DNA from: Magnetococcales bacterium
GTDB lineage: Bacteria; Pseudomonadota; Magnetococcia; Magnetococcales; UBA8363
Length of the DNA: 38,940 nt
Assembly (NCBI GenBank): GCA_015660855.1
Contig: JACSDG010000036.1
Coordinates: forward strand, 1-38,940
Reading direction: 5' to 3'
This document shows positions 10,625-19,174 of this stretch, in pieces. The stretch's first letter is position 1. The number at the start of each line of letters is the position of its first letter. The translations under genes and the position numbers were made by a program. The notes under the pieces are model-generated. The model saw only the letters and a program-made list of their open reading frames with translations, was not told where the DNA came from and ran no database searches.

Positions 10625-10878
10625 AACGTCTTACCTCTCTGTCGTTCGCCTTGCGCAGGCTGATAATACGGCGCTCTTCACCACGATCTGTGAAAACTAC
10701 GCAAAAAATTCGCTTGCCGAGCGGCGCATATCCTACCATGCGAATTTCTCCGTATTGATGTCGGATATCTGGTGTAGCCCTCAACCAGTCCCACTCAAGG
10801 TCGGATGCCAGAGCCTAAAGATATGCCATGTTTGCTTTTGTTGGCAGCATCTTTAGCGGCATCGATGGTGATTCTCAT
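10608..10878 (-). pseudogene. brnT: BrnT-like toxin, +1 frameshift
   Basis: Read from ATG 10878 the peptide MRITIDAAKDAANKSKHGIS runs to Leu21, then meets a stop. Removing one base near 10814-10815 restores the family pattern: ALASDLEWDWL, then RMVGYAPLGKRIFCVVFTDRG and RRIISLRKANDREVRRY, ending at the stop at 10608. That is 89 residues, a normal length for BrnT, a RelE-fold ribonuclease. The total of 271 nt is one more than a multiple of three. The antitoxin gene is intact, as expected if the toxin is lost first. A sequencing error cannot be excluded. Confidence 0.8.
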
Positions 10879-10886
10879 AGTAATCT

Positions 10887-10915
10887 ATTGTTTGTTCATT
10901 AATGCGCAGCGTCAA
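10887..10915 (-). promoter_or_regulatory. probable brnTA promoter
   Basis: On the minus strand TTGACG (10915-10910) and AACAAT (10892-10887) are separated by 17 bp. Transcription would start a few bases before the brnT ATG at 10878, giving a nearly leaderless message; no Shine-Dalgarno is visible there. Confidence 0.45.
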
Positions 10916-11026
10916 GAATTTTTGTGCATACAAAAACATTTTGTCACTCGATGATTCAATGTCTGTGCAAGGAGCCAAGTCTCCCAGGCCAAAGTTAAGA
11001 AGTTGCCACTGGACAGGTCCACCTTT

Positions 11027-11386
11027 TCACTCGGTGGACTTGCAAACATTCGACGAAGATCCTGTAGAGTCTGAACGGATACTTAAAGATTCTCGGGTTT
11101 GAATGATCGATTCAATATGTACTCCCGCCCCCATGGTTTCGATAGCCTTAACAATTTTTTCCAGCTCCACCGGACCATAAAGGAAAACCTCCTGTACACC
11201 ATGTCCGGTAACACGCAGGCGGATGCGGCCAGGCTCGGAAGAAATTTTTATGCGACAATCACCACGGCTACGACCACGACCATCGATGGGACCGGGGTGG
11301 GGACGATAACCCGCCTTGCGCAGTGCCCTACATAAAAGGACAGCCTTCTCGGTCAGACTGGTATGCCGGGTGCCGCGACGGTTCAT
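11027..11386 (-). CDS. hypothetical protein, 119 aa
   Basis: No family recognised. The first 45 residues are strongly basic (many Arg), and residues 46-95 read like a small alpha/beta fold (RIKISSEPGRIRLRV, then LYGPVELEKIVKAIETMG). The C-terminus is polar and Ser-rich. It is the last gene of a three-gene minus-strand run with the 61-aa protein (12-bp gap) and the nitroreductase, so co-transcription is likely. No good ribosome binding site precedes the ATG, which also suggests translational coupling. Confidence 0.55.
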   Translation of the reverse strand: MNRRGTRHTSLTEKAVLLCRALRKAGYRPHPGPIDGRGRSRGDCRIKISSEPGRIRLRVTGHGVQEVFLYGPVELEKIVKAIETMGAGVHIESIIQTRESLSIRSDSTGSSSNVCKSTE

Positions 11387-11398
11387 AACTGTAAAAAC

Positions 11399-11584
11399 TC
11401 ACTTTTCCAGATCCATGGGAGTCCAGCGTCCCTGATAACGAAAGACCGCCCGTGGAAAAAGCAATGTCACCCCATCGATGACATCTCCCCGTTCAAAACG
11501 CTCAACCGTCACCCGCCCCTTGAGCAAAGCCTGGCAATATTCCTCAACCGGGATCCCCAGGGCTTTGGCCACCGTCCGATCCAT
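11399..11584 (-). CDS. hypothetical small protein, 61 aa
   Basis: No family recognised. ATG 11584 is preferred to the upstream ATG at 11626 because a GGGGG-type ribosome binding site lies four to nine bases before it and the extra residues are Cys/Gly-rich and unlikely. The protein has an amphipathic helix (KALGIPVEEYCQALLKG) followed by beta-like segments (VIDGVTLLFPRAVFRYQGRW). It lies between the nitroreductase and the 119-aa gene and is presumably co-transcribed with them. Confidence 0.5.
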   Translation of the reverse strand: MDRTVAKALGIPVEEYCQALLKGRVTVERFERGDVIDGVTLLFPRAVFRYQGRWTPMDLEK

Positions 11585-11638
11585 GTCACCCCCATCTTCA
11601 CAACATCCCACGCCCCGTCTCCTCATGTCACACCGACA

Positions 11639-12304
11639 TCATTCGTGAAACACGGCAAATTGTTCCACCTCCAGACGTGATGTCCGCAATGTGTTGGCCT
11701 TGGCCTGGGGATCCGGATAGCCCATGGCCAAGCAACCCAGCAGAATATACTGGTGGTCCACATGTAACAGTTCCCGAACGGCATCGGGATAATCGGCCAC
11801 CGCTGCCTGCGGACAGGAACCCAGACCGTGGGCATGGGCAGTCAACATGACAGTCTGGAAAAACATCCCCATATCCATCCAGGCCCCCTGCCCCATAGAT
11901 CGGTCCATGAACAACAGCAAGGCCACAGGAGCACCGAAAAAGGAATAATTGGCAAGAAACGCCTGCCTGCGAGCCTCTGCATCGTCACTGCGAATCCCCA
12001 TGGCTTCAAGCAATCCAAAACCAGTGGCACGCCGACGCCCCAGATAAGGTTCTTTCCAGGTATCGGGATAAAATTGATAGTCGGGATTTTTTGGTTCCCC
12101 AGCCCCCGCCAGGGCGGTCAAACGGGTACGAAGAGCCACCAGGGTCCGCCCCATGGCCACCTCCACCCGCCAGGGTTGCAGGTTCACCCCCGAAGGCGAC
12201 CAGCGCGCCGTATGGAGAATTTTTTGGATCGTTGGACCAGGGACCGGCCGGTCCAAAAAACCACGAATGGATTTTCTTTCCTCAATGGCCTGGATAAGAT
12301 TCAT
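11639..12304 (-). CDS. nitroreductase family flavoprotein
   Basis: A 221-aa member of the nitroreductase (FMN, NAD(P)H) superfamily. It has the N-terminal FMN-phosphate element RKSIRGFLDRPVP, ARWSPSGVNLQPWR, and the later GLGSCPQAAVADYPDAVREL and CLAMGYPDPQAKAN that complete the FMN site at the dimer interface. Such enzymes reduce nitroaromatics, quinones or other acceptors; the true substrate is unknown. ATG 12304 is chosen over ATG 12319 because GGAGG lies eight bases upstream of it. First gene of a run with two small unknown genes. Confidence 0.9.
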   Translation of the reverse strand: MNLIQAIEERKSIRGFLDRPVPGPTIQKILHTARWSPSGVNLQPWRVEVAMGRTLVALRTRLTALAGAGEPKNPDYQFYPDTWKEPYLGRRRATGFGLLEAMGIRSDDAEARRQAFLANYSFFGAPVALLLFMDRSMGQGAWMDMGMFFQTVMLTAHAHGLGSCPQAAVADYPDAVRELLHVDHQYILLGCLAMGYPDPQAKANTLRTSRLEVEQFAVFHE

Positions 12305-12380
12305 GGCAATCCTCCACAACTCCTGTAAATTTGTTTTACTCTAGGGTCTCGATTCCACACCTGCGGAGCAAGCCAACAAA

Positions 12381-12818
12381 ATGAACATGCCGGATCCAGA
12401 ATTGACCTGGCTCTGCCTTAACGCCTTCCTTGCCGCCACCCTGCTGCCCTTCCCCTCCGAAATACTGCTTGGGGTTTTGGTGACCCGGCATGCCTACCCC
12501 TTTGCCATGCTCCTGTTCTGCGCCACCCTGGGAAATGTCGCAGGGGCACTCTTCAACTGGATCCTTGGCCGTTCCCTGCTCCACTACCAAAACCGACACT
12601 GGTTTCCATTCAGCCCCGCCGCCCTTGACCGCGCCCGTGCCCGCTTCTCCAGGCACGGATCGTGGTGGCTACTGCTGGCCTGGCTCCCCATCATCGGTGA
12701 TCCCCTGACCTTCGCCGCCGGGGTGCTGCGAATCCCCCTCCCCTTGTTCCTGTTGCTGGTAACCTTGGGAAAGGGGGGACGCTACCTAGTACTCATGCTG
12801 TCCATGGACACATGGTAA
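12381..12818 (+). CDS. YqaA/SNARE-associated (DedA-like) small membrane protein
   Basis: A 145-aa membrane protein with about four hydrophobic segments and the features of the YqaA branch of the DedA/SNARE-associated superfamily: LPFPSEILLGVLV near the N-terminus, LGNVAGALFNWILGR in the middle and WLPIIGDPLTFAAGVLRIPLP followed by LGKGGRYLV near the end. Known relatives act in lipid handling and membrane potential homeostasis; the precise role of YqaA is not settled. Divergent from the nitroreductase, with a 76-bp shared promoter region. Confidence 0.88.
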   Translation: MNMPDPELTWLCLNAFLAATLLPFPSEILLGVLVTRHAYPFAMLLFCATLGNVAGALFNWILGRSLLHYQNRHWFPFSPAALDRARARFSRHGSWWLLLAWLPIIGDPLTFAAGVLRIPLPLFLLLVTLGKGGRYLVLMLSMDTW

Positions 12819-13125
12819 CCCAAACCCGAAAATATCACCCTGCCAAAAATTATTTTTTAGACGATAAGCTCAGGAATGGACATAATTTCATCCCTTTGCG
12901 AACGTGTAAAGCCATCCGGAGAACCTACCGTCGCGGCCTGACCCTGTCGCCTGACCTTCCAAAATATTTTTCTTGCCGCTATAGTGGGGGGATCCGGGTG
13001 TATGGGAAACGGTACCTGCGATTCTGACTGAAACGCAGACACCAAAAGCACCTTCTAAATTTTTAAAATGGAAAAACAGCACCGAAAATCATCGGCAACC
13101 CGAGCAAACAAGGAGCAAGGCAATT
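12819..13125. other. intergenic region upstream of the phosphofructokinase
   Basis: No supported gene. TTCCAA (12957-12962) and TATAGT (12980-12985), 17 bp apart, form a possible plus-strand promoter for the downstream kinase with a leader of about 130 nt. AAGGAGCAAGGCAATT gives a good ribosome binding site for the ATG at 13126. Confidence 0.4.
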
Positions 13126-14340
13126 ATGAAAAAGGGGAAAGTACTGGTCGCCCAGGGTGGCGGTCCTACCGCAGTCATCAACCAATCCCTCGTTGGGATC
13201 GTCAAGGAAGCTCGCAAATTTGCAAACGTTGATCGCATCTACGGTGCCCATCATGGCGTTTCCGGCATCATCAAGGAAGACCTCCTGGATCTGACCCAGG
13301 AAACCGATCATAACCTGGAACTTCTCGCCGAGACCCCCGCTTCCGCCATGGGTTCCACCCGTGACAAGCCCGATGCCGCCTATTGTGCGGAAATCCTCAA
13401 GGTATTGATCGCCCACGATATTCGCTACTTTTTCTACATCGGCGGCAACGATTCCTCCGACACCATCCGCTTGGTCAACGATTTCGCCAAAAAAGAAAAC
13501 TACGAACTCGTCGGGATCCACATCCCCAAGACCATCGACAACGATCTGATGATCAACGACCACACGCCAGGCTTTCCGTCAGCGGCTAAGTTTGTGGCCT
13601 CCGCCTTTGCCGGTGCCAACCTGGACAACCGGGCACTCCCTGGCGTCTACGTCGGTGTGGTGATGGGGCGGCACGCCGGATTCCTCACCGCCGCCGCCGC
13701 CGGGCTGCGTCGCTACGATTCCGACGGTCCGCACCTGATTTATCTCCCGGAGCGCAACTTCTCCATGGATAAATTCCTGGCCGATGTCAAAACCGCTTAC
13801 GCCAAATACGGTCGCTGCATCGTCGCCGCATCCGAAGGGATTCACGACGAAAGTGGCCAAGCCATCGCCACCAAGCTAGCCAAGGAAGTCGAGCGCGACG
13901 CCCACGGAAACGTACAGCTTTCGGGTACGGGTGCCCTGGCCGACCTTATGACCGATTCCATCAAGGCTAACCTGGGAATCAAGCGGGTGCGCGGCGATAC
14001 CTTCGGCTACCTCCAACGTTCATTCCTCGGGGTCGTTTCCGACGTGGACCAGAGGGAAGCGCGTGAAGTTGCACAAAAAGGGGTTCAATTGGCCATGTTT
14101 GGCGGCAAGTCAGGGACAGTGACCATCCACAGGGTGGCAGAATACGCCGTGGAATACCGCCTGAGTGCCCTGGAAGATGTTGCCGCAAAGACCAAGGTGA
14201 TGTCCGACAATTTCATCGCCAGCAGCAACGCCGATGTGACACCGGCCTTCATGGACTACCTGCGCCCCCTTCTCGGTGGCAATTTGCCCGTGTGGTCCCG
14301 AGTTCAGTCCCCGGCGGTTCCAAAAATTCTCAAAAAATAA
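13126..14340 (+). CDS. pfp: pyrophosphate-type 6-phosphofructokinase
   Basis: A 404-aa cytoplasmic enzyme of glycolysis/gluconeogenesis that would interconvert fructose 6-phosphate and fructose 1,6-bisphosphate. GGND at residues 106-109 (ATP enzymes have GGDG) and PKTIDND at 134-140 (ATP enzymes have TIDND after a different residue) point to pyrophosphate as phosphoryl donor. Other family elements are VAQGGGPTAVIN at the N-terminus, MGRHAGFL, and the C-terminal RGDTFGYLQRS region. Strong ribosome binding site (AAGGAG) and a terminator directly after the stop: probably a single-gene unit. Confidence 0.93.
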   Translation: MKKGKVLVAQGGGPTAVINQSLVGIVKEARKFANVDRIYGAHHGVSGIIKEDLLDLTQETDHNLELLAETPASAMGSTRDKPDAAYCAEILKVLIAHDIRYFFYIGGNDSSDTIRLVNDFAKKENYELVGIHIPKTIDNDLMINDHTPGFPSAAKFVASAFAGANLDNRALPGVYVGVVMGRHAGFLTAAAAGLRRYDSDGPHLIYLPERNFSMDKFLADVKTAYAKYGRCIVAASEGIHDESGQAIATKLAKEVERDAHGNVQLSGTGALADLMTDSIKANLGIKRVRGDTFGYLQRSFLGVVSDVDQREAREVAQKGVQLAMFGGKSGTVTIHRVAEYAVEYRLSALEDVAAKTKVMSDNFIASSNADVTPAFMDYLRPLLGGNLPVWSRVQSPAVPKILKK

Positions 14341-14368
14341 CCGCTTCGACAGGCAGCACCTTTTTTTC

Positions 14369-14398
14369 AGGGAGGCCAGAGTGCCTCCCTTTTTTTTT
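14369..14398 (+). terminator. rho-independent terminator after pfp
   Basis: AGGGAGGC (14369-14376) pairs perfectly with GCCTCCCT (14383-14390) over a 6-nt loop and is followed by a run of nine T. It lies 29 bp after the stop codon. Confidence 0.95.
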
Positions 14399-14437
14399 CC
14401 ACGCCACCCCCCCATGGGAGGAACAAACAACAACTTA

Positions 14438-14683
14438 TCAGGAAGCGAGACGAAAGCGATAAAGGGGTTCTTCGGTCTCTTCCTGCGTCATATTTTCCCC
14501 GGCTTCCGCTTCCATGTTTTCCCGGACTATTTGAATTTTGCGGGTGGCATCCACCAGTGATTCCAAACTTTGCATGATCTCCTCACTGACACCCATCCTG
14601 CCACTCTGCACATCGAGGACCAACTCCCCCGTTATCTGCTCCAGAATGGATTCCATCGCTACGAGTTTTGCAATGCTGGCCAT
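14438..14683 (-). CDS. hypothetical protein, 81 aa
   Basis: No family recognised. The protein is acidic and mostly helical (IAKLVAMESILEQITGELV, then EEIMQSLESLVDATRKIQ) with no Cys and no signal or membrane segment. ATG 14683 is chosen because CAGGAG and GCAGGA precede it; the frame is open upstream to 14758 with an unlikely basic extension. It converges with pfp, whose terminator lies between them. It may be a small structural or adaptor protein. Confidence 0.6.
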   Translation of the reverse strand: MASIAKLVAMESILEQITGELVLDVQSGRMGVSEEIMQSLESLVDATRKIQIVRENMEAEAGENMTQEETEEPLYRFRLAS

Positions 14684-14758
14684 TCCTGCTCTCCTGGACC
14701 GTTTTTTACCCGTGGGACCATCCCACCGGCTTTTTATGATTTGATAATTTATATTCAA

Positions 14759-15059
14759 GTATCATGCCACACAATTCAATCCTGCCTGTAAAAATAGAAT
14801 AATGTTAATTTTCAGTGCCTTGGATCCGTTTGCATCGGCAATGAAAACACAGGCTCCCCTTCGTTTTACCTTTGCATGGATTTTTCGGGGGGGAAAAAAA
14901 TGCTCAGGGGAAAAAACGCGCTGTTCCATAATTTGCGAATGGGTACATAATGCCCTCAGGGCAAAAACCAAAACCTAAGCCGAGGGGGATACCCCCCCCC
15001 CCGGACCCCCGCAAAAATTTTTGCCAAACTTTGTTTTTCCGGCACCTAAAAATGAACCG
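14759..15059. other. intergenic region with G-rich dispersed repeat
   Basis: No gene seen. The right part (14968-15044) holds a composite repeat: the C-tract element copy A joined to repeat core copy 2. The left part has A/T-rich sequence and a GGGGGGG run at 14888-14894. Confidence 0.5.
14970..15044 (-). repeat. dispersed intergenic repeat, copy A plus core copy 2
   Basis: AAACCTAAGCCG followed by a G-tract, a C-tract and CCCCCGCAA (14970-15014) recurs at 15564-15608. It is followed by the inverse of the GGAAAAACAAAGTTTGGC core (15023-15044) also found at 10071 and 29364. The G- and C-tracts can fold into a hairpin. Confidence 0.7.
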
Positions 15060-15440
15060 TTACGCGGCAGAGACTTCGGGATTGTTCGCCTTTACAGGTT
15101 TTGGCCGATCCAACATGATATGAACCGCTTCCCCAACCCGTTTAACTTTGGAAGCCCAACCCGCCTTGCGGTATATCTCCCGTAACTCCGTGGCAATAGA
15201 CAGAAAATAATCATCCGCGTCCAAAAAATCGCCCTGTTCTTTCCTGCTCACGATTCCTTCTGGAATTTGAAACGGGATGGTATAGGGCAAACTGATACCC
15301 TTATGTAATCGACTCGCAGCTTCTCTATCAATCATCCTTTCCAATTTTTCTGTTTCTTGTCGAACAGCAACTTTTCTTCTTATGGCAAAAGCCATCCGGT
15401 TTCTTTGTAAATCCTCTTCGGAGATCAATGGGATAGCCAT
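15060..15440 (-). CDS. hypothetical protein, 126 aa
   Basis: No family recognised. A largely helical cytoplasmic protein with an acidic/basic heptad-like N-terminal half (ISEEDLQRNRMAFAIRRKVA, then ETEKLERMIDREAASRL), a Pro-rich turn (LPYTIPFQIPEGIV) and a helical C-terminal half. GAGGAACCGGA before ATG 15440 is an acceptable ribosome binding site. It is a single gene between two repeat-bearing intergenic regions, a common setting for accessory genes. Confidence 0.6.
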   Translation of the reverse strand: MAIPLISEEDLQRNRMAFAIRRKVAVRQETEKLERMIDREAASRLHKGISLPYTIPFQIPEGIVSRKEQGDFLDADDYFLSIATELREIYRKAGWASKVKRVGEAVHIMLDRPKPVKANNPEVSAA

Positions 15441-15830
15441 TCCGGTTCCTCACTCACAAGGTTGGTTCCGCCAATAAACTGGCAATAACAGTGTCAAATT
15501 CTGCGACATACAGGTCAACATGATGCCCGTCGGGAAAAAATCAAAACCTTGGGGCACGGCCCCAAACCTAAGCCGGGGGGGACCATCCCCCCCACTTAAC
15601 CCCCGCAATCGTTTCAACCTTGAAAAAAAGAGGGGGAGGACCGAATGGTTACTTGCAAACAGAATACCCAAGACCTTACCTTCCACCCCATGATGCAGCT
15701 CAACCAAAGCCTGTCGATCCCAGACAACGATCCTTCCACAACAGTTCCCCCATGATATTTTGCATCCGCCAATGCCCTACCAACCCAACATAATGTCCGG
15801 ATCATTTATTCCAATCAAACGGAAGGTCTG
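15441..15830. other. intergenic region with repeat and possible gene remnant
   Basis: No intact gene. The C/G-tract repeat copy B lies at 15564-15608. At about 15630-15735 on the minus strand one frame reads DRQALVELHHGVEGKVLGIL, which looks protein-like but is bounded by a stop upstream and by the repeat downstream. It may be the remnant of a lost gene. Confidence 0.4.
15564..15608 (-). repeat. dispersed intergenic repeat, copy B
   Basis: AAACCTAAGCCGGGGGGG, then a C-tract and CCCCCGCAA, matches copy A at 14970-15014 except in tract length and the short centre. Same orientation as copy A. Confidence 0.7.
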
Positions 15831-16574
15831 ATGAAAATTTTTTCCATCTACAACATCAAGGGGGGAGTTGGCAAGACCACGTCCACCGTCAACTTGGCCT
15901 ACAGCTCGGCTGCGGAGGGCGTGTCCACATTGGTTTGGGATTTGGATCCCCAAGGAGCCACCAGCTACTACCTTTGCCACAAGGTGGGAATCCCCGGCGG
16001 TGTCAAAGGTCTAATGCAGAAAAAAAATCCCGTCGAAGACAGAATCAAATCCAGCGGCTACCCCAACCTTGACCTTTTCCCGGCCGATGCCTCCTATCGC
16101 TATTTTGACCAATACTTCGCCGAGGCCAATAAACCCGACGGCTGCCTGAAAAAAATGATCAAACCTCTCCGAGACACCTACAAACGCCTGTTCCTGGATT
16201 GCCCCCCAGGACTCTCCCTGCTCAGCGAAAACATACTCAGAGTGACGGATGTCCTTCTCATCCCCCTCATCCCAACCCCCCTGTCCTTGCGATCCTACAA
16301 CAGGTTGGTGCGTCACCTGGCAAAAAACAAAAAATTAAAGATGCGGGTGGTGCCATTTTTCAATATGGTGAACACCAACAATTCCGTCCACCGGATCATC
16401 GCAAAAAACGTGTGCGGGAAACACCCCATTTTCGCCAAACAAAGCATCCCCCATTCCAACGTTATCGAAGCCATGGGGGTCAAACGCGCCCCCCTGGCCA
16501 TCTATGCCCCCGATTCGGACGAAAACCTTGCCCTGACCACCTTGTGGCGGGAAATCCTTAAACGACTGGAATAA
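15831..16574 (+). CDS. ParA-family ATPase (orphan)
   Basis: A 247-aa P-loop ATPase of the ParA/MinD superfamily. The deviant Walker A motif is KGGVGKTTS (residues 10-18), switch I is WDLDPQGA, and the Walker B-like strand is RLFLDCPPGLS. These proteins bind DNA or membrane as ATP-bound dimers and position chromosomes, plasmids or protein complexes. There is no parB-like gene beside it, and it is not in a rep/par cassette, so it may position a cytoplasmic or polar complex or serve an unlinked partner. The frame starts with ATG 15831 in a region with weak Shine-Dalgarno. Followed by tRNA-Leu on the opposite strand. Confidence 0.88.
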   Translation: MKIFSIYNIKGGVGKTTSTVNLAYSSAAEGVSTLVWDLDPQGATSYYLCHKVGIPGGVKGLMQKKNPVEDRIKSSGYPNLDLFPADASYRYFDQYFAEANKPDGCLKKMIKPLRDTYKRLFLDCPPGLSLLSENILRVTDVLLIPLIPTPLSLRSYNRLVRHLAKNKKLKMRVVPFFNMVNTNNSVHRIIAKNVCGKHPIFAKQSIPHSNVIEAMGVKRAPLAIYAPDSDENLALTTLWREILKRLE

Positions 16575-16618
16575 ACCGAAACGCCCGCGTTGTTTGGTCA
16601 CTGGTGAAAAATAAATGC

Positions 16619-16703
<85 letters not shown>

Positions 16704-16720
16704 TCAAGGAATAGTTTTTT

Positions 16721-18082
16721 TTATTCGACAACATTCAAAGCCTCGACAATCACATCCCAGGCCGAATGAAGCTCTTCCCCGGTCAAACAATAAGGCGGCA
16801 ACAAATAAATCACATCCCCCAACGGGCGAATGAGAAACCCCCGGTCAAGAAAAAATTGTTTAAATTTTTGCCCGACAACCGCCGTGTATCCCCCCTGCCC
16901 CGCCGCCACAACATTCAAAGCTGCAATAACCCCCGTGCACCGGGGTTTGATGACACGGGGGTGGTGACACAACTCCTGCAAACGCTCACGATGAATATCC
17001 TCCAAAACCTTACAGCGACGTAAAGGCTCCCCAGTCTCAAAAAGGTCCAGGGAAGCCAACGCCGCCGCACAACCCAAAGGGTTGGCCGTAAAGGAATGGC
17101 CATGCGCCAACGCACGATCAAAAGTGTCACCCAAGAAAGCTTCATAAAGCATCTGACTGCACACCGTCACCGCCATGGGCATGAAGCCACCCGTAAGCCC
17201 CTTGGATAAACAAATAATGTCGGGAACCACCCCCGCTTTTTCACTCGCAAACAAAGCACCCGTGCGACCGAATCCTGTCATAACCTCGTCAAAAATAACC
17301 AGTCCCCCCACCAGCCGTACCCGTCGAGCCAATTCCTGTAAAAAAACCGGCCGACACATGCGCATCCCCGAGGCCCCCTGAACCAACGGCTCCACAATCA
17401 TCGCCGCCAACGCAGACCCGTGCTCGGACAGATAACGATCCACCGCCGCCAAAACCTCGGCTTCACGCACCTCCACCCCATCATCCGCCTCCCACGTGGC
17501 AGGAAAGGCAAACGTATCTACCTGGAACAAATAATCGCCAAAAACATCGAAAAAACCAGACGAACGCCCCACAGACATGGCCCCCACCGTGTCGCCATGA
17601 TACCCCCCCTCAAGAACCCCGATCCGAAACCGCTTTTCTCCCCGGTTGCGATGATACTGAATGGCCATCTTTAAGGCCACTTCCACTGACGTAGACCCGT
17701 TGTCGGAAAAGAAAACCCGCGTCAGCCCTTCAGGCAACAGACGCGTCAACCGTTGCGCCAGTCGCACCGCCGGTTCGTGGGTAAAACCCGCAAAGATGAC
17801 CTGCTCCAACTCCCGGGCCTGCCTAGCAATCGCCTCGGCAATGACAGGTTGGGCGTGACCATGCACGCAAAGCCACCAGGATGAAATCATATCCAGAAAA
17901 CGCCGACCATCGGCCGCCTGCAACCAAGCACCACGGCCCGAAACAATGGGGATGGGGGGAGGTGCCGTAGCCTCCTGAGTAAAAGGATGCCACACGCAAG
18001 CCCGATCCAACTCCGTCAGTTCCCGCACGCGAGCCGCACTCAAAGCCCCGGAAGCCTGTTTGCACGAAATAACCAAAGGCAC
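16721..18082 (-). CDS. bioA: adenosylmethionine-8-amino-7-oxononanoate aminotransferase
   Basis: BioA moves an amino group from S-adenosylmethionine to 8-amino-7-oxononanoate (KAPA), giving DAPA in biotin synthesis. The class III PLP aminotransferase signatures are all present: HPFTQ and MISSWWLCVHGH at the start, GYHGDTVGAMS, FDEVMTGFGRTG, and the PLP lysine in LSKGLTGGF. The frame is open to 18172, but that start would overlap the cheV-type gene by 64 bp and add residues absent from the family; the GTG at 18082 (453 aa) or a GTG at 18028 fits better. It lies 26 bp after the cheV-type gene on the same strand and is the last gene of the biotin operon. Only a 17-bp gap separates its stop from the convergently oriented tRNA side. 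Confidence 0.92.
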   Translation of the reverse strand: MPLVISCKQASGALSAARVRELTELDRACVWHPFTQEATAPPPIPIVSGRGAWLQAADGRRFLDMISSWWLCVHGHAQPVIAEAIARQARELEQVIFAGFTHEPAVRLAQRLTRLLPEGLTRVFFSDNGSTSVEVALKMAIQYHRNRGEKRFRIGVLEGGYHGDTVGAMSVGRSSGFFDVFGDYLFQVDTFAFPATWEADDGVEVREAEVLAAVDRYLSEHGSALAAMIVEPLVQGASGMRMCRPVFLQELARRVRLVGGLVIFDEVMTGFGRTGALFASEKAGVVPDIICLSKGLTGGFMPMAVTVCSQMLYEAFLGDTFDRALAHGHSFTANPLGCAAALASLDLFETGEPLRRCKVLEDIHRERLQELCHHPRVIKPRCTGVIAALNVVAAGQGGYTAVVGQKFKQFFLDRGFLIRPLGDVIYLLPPYCLTGEELHSAWDVIVEALNVVE

Positions 18083-18108
18083 CTTTCTGTCGCCAGAGGC
18101 AACCTGAA

Positions 18109-19065
18109 TCAGGAAATCTCTTCCTTCCGCAGACGCTCCGCCTTTTCTATCTGGCGAATCACCAGATTGCATATATTATCCGGAGTAAATTTTGGAATAA
18201 AATCGTCGGCACCCGCACTGGCCGCCTTATCCTCGTTGGACTTGTTGCTCAAAGAACTATGGACGGACAGATAAATATGGTTAAGCTTGGGGTCGCCCTT
18301 GACCTTGCGGGTAAAAGTAAACCCATCCATGACCGGCATTTCAATGTCGGTAAAAATCAGTGTATAAGGGCTGACCCCCTTGGCGTCCAAAGATTCTTTC
18401 AAAAGCTCCAGGGCTTTGGGCGCGCTGGAAACAACGGTGTGGGCAATGCCCATTTGTGACAAAACCAAACGGGTCAGGGCACATGCGGCAGTGGAATCAT
18501 CCACGGCCAGAATGTGATGCCTTTCCGTAGCCAAACTTTTAACCCTGGCAATGGCCTCATCGGAAATCTTTGTCTCGATACCAATGATGTCATTGAGAAT
18601 TTTTTCCACATCCAACAATTGTATGGGCTGGTCCTGGTGCCAAGTCATGGCCGTCAGGCAGCTGGAATCATAGATTTCCCCTTCGGGCTTGACAATATCG
18701 TCCCAACTCTTGGTAATCAATATGTTGGGTTCCTTGACCATCAATCCCTGGGTGGTATTGCTGTATTCACAAACCAGAACATAACTTATAGTATTGGCGA
18801 AGTCGATAGCCTCCATGCCCAGATATTCACCGATGTCGATGAGCGTAATAGGGCGATCACGAAAATTAATTTCACCTTTAACGTTTGGGTGGGAATGCGG
18901 GACTTTGGTGATATATTTTGGCGTTTCTATAATTTCGATTATTTTGAAAACATTTAATCCATAAGTTTGACCGTCAGAAAGCAGAAAGGTGAGCATCTCA
19001 AATTCGTTGCTCATCGCCAGATTGGTACGCTGATCAATTTCCTTGAAAAGTTGGTCCTGCCCCAT
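18109..19065 (-). CDS. CheV-type chemotaxis adaptor (CheW domain plus receiver)
   Basis: A 318-aa protein. Residues about 20-165 form a CheW domain (EMLTFLLSDGQTYGLNVFKI at its start, VKGEINFRDRPITLIDI) that links receptors to the kinase CheA. Residues about 183-310 form a receiver: acidic residues in LAVDDST, phospho-aspartate in LIFTDIEMPVMDG, lysine in DDFIPKF. This is the CheV arrangement. ATG 19065 has GGGGAG ten bases upstream; a longer open frame is not needed. The gene lies within the biotin operon, 109 bp after bioD and 26 bp before bioA, on the same strand. It probably tunes chemotaxis; why it is here is not clear. Confidence 0.9.
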   Translation of the reverse strand: MGQDQLFKEIDQRTNLAMSNEFEMLTFLLSDGQTYGLNVFKIIEIIETPKYITKVPHSHPNVKGEINFRDRPITLIDIGEYLGMEAIDFANTISYVLVCEYSNTTQGLMVKEPNILITKSWDDIVKPEGEIYDSSCLTAMTWHQDQPIQLLDVEKILNDIIGIETKISDEAIARVKSLATERHHILAVDDSTAACALTRLVLSQMGIAHTVVSSAPKALELLKESLDAKGVSPYTLIFTDIEMPVMDGFTFTRKVKGDPKLNHIYLSVHSSLSNKSNEDKAASAGADDFIPKFTPDNICNLVIRQIEKAERLRKEEIS

Positions 19066-19174
19066 GGTATCTCCCCTCAAATCCTTAAAATTGATTGGTG
19101 ACCTCATCCGTCTCGACCAGGATGATACCATCGGTCTTGGCCATCTGCCACATAAATCGGGCGGGGAGCAAAGG

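Noticed and set aside
15614..15805. Possible short gene on the minus strand near DRQALVELHHGVEGK
   Set aside because: The protein-like stretch changes frame and is bounded by a stop and by a repeat; kept only as a possible remnant.
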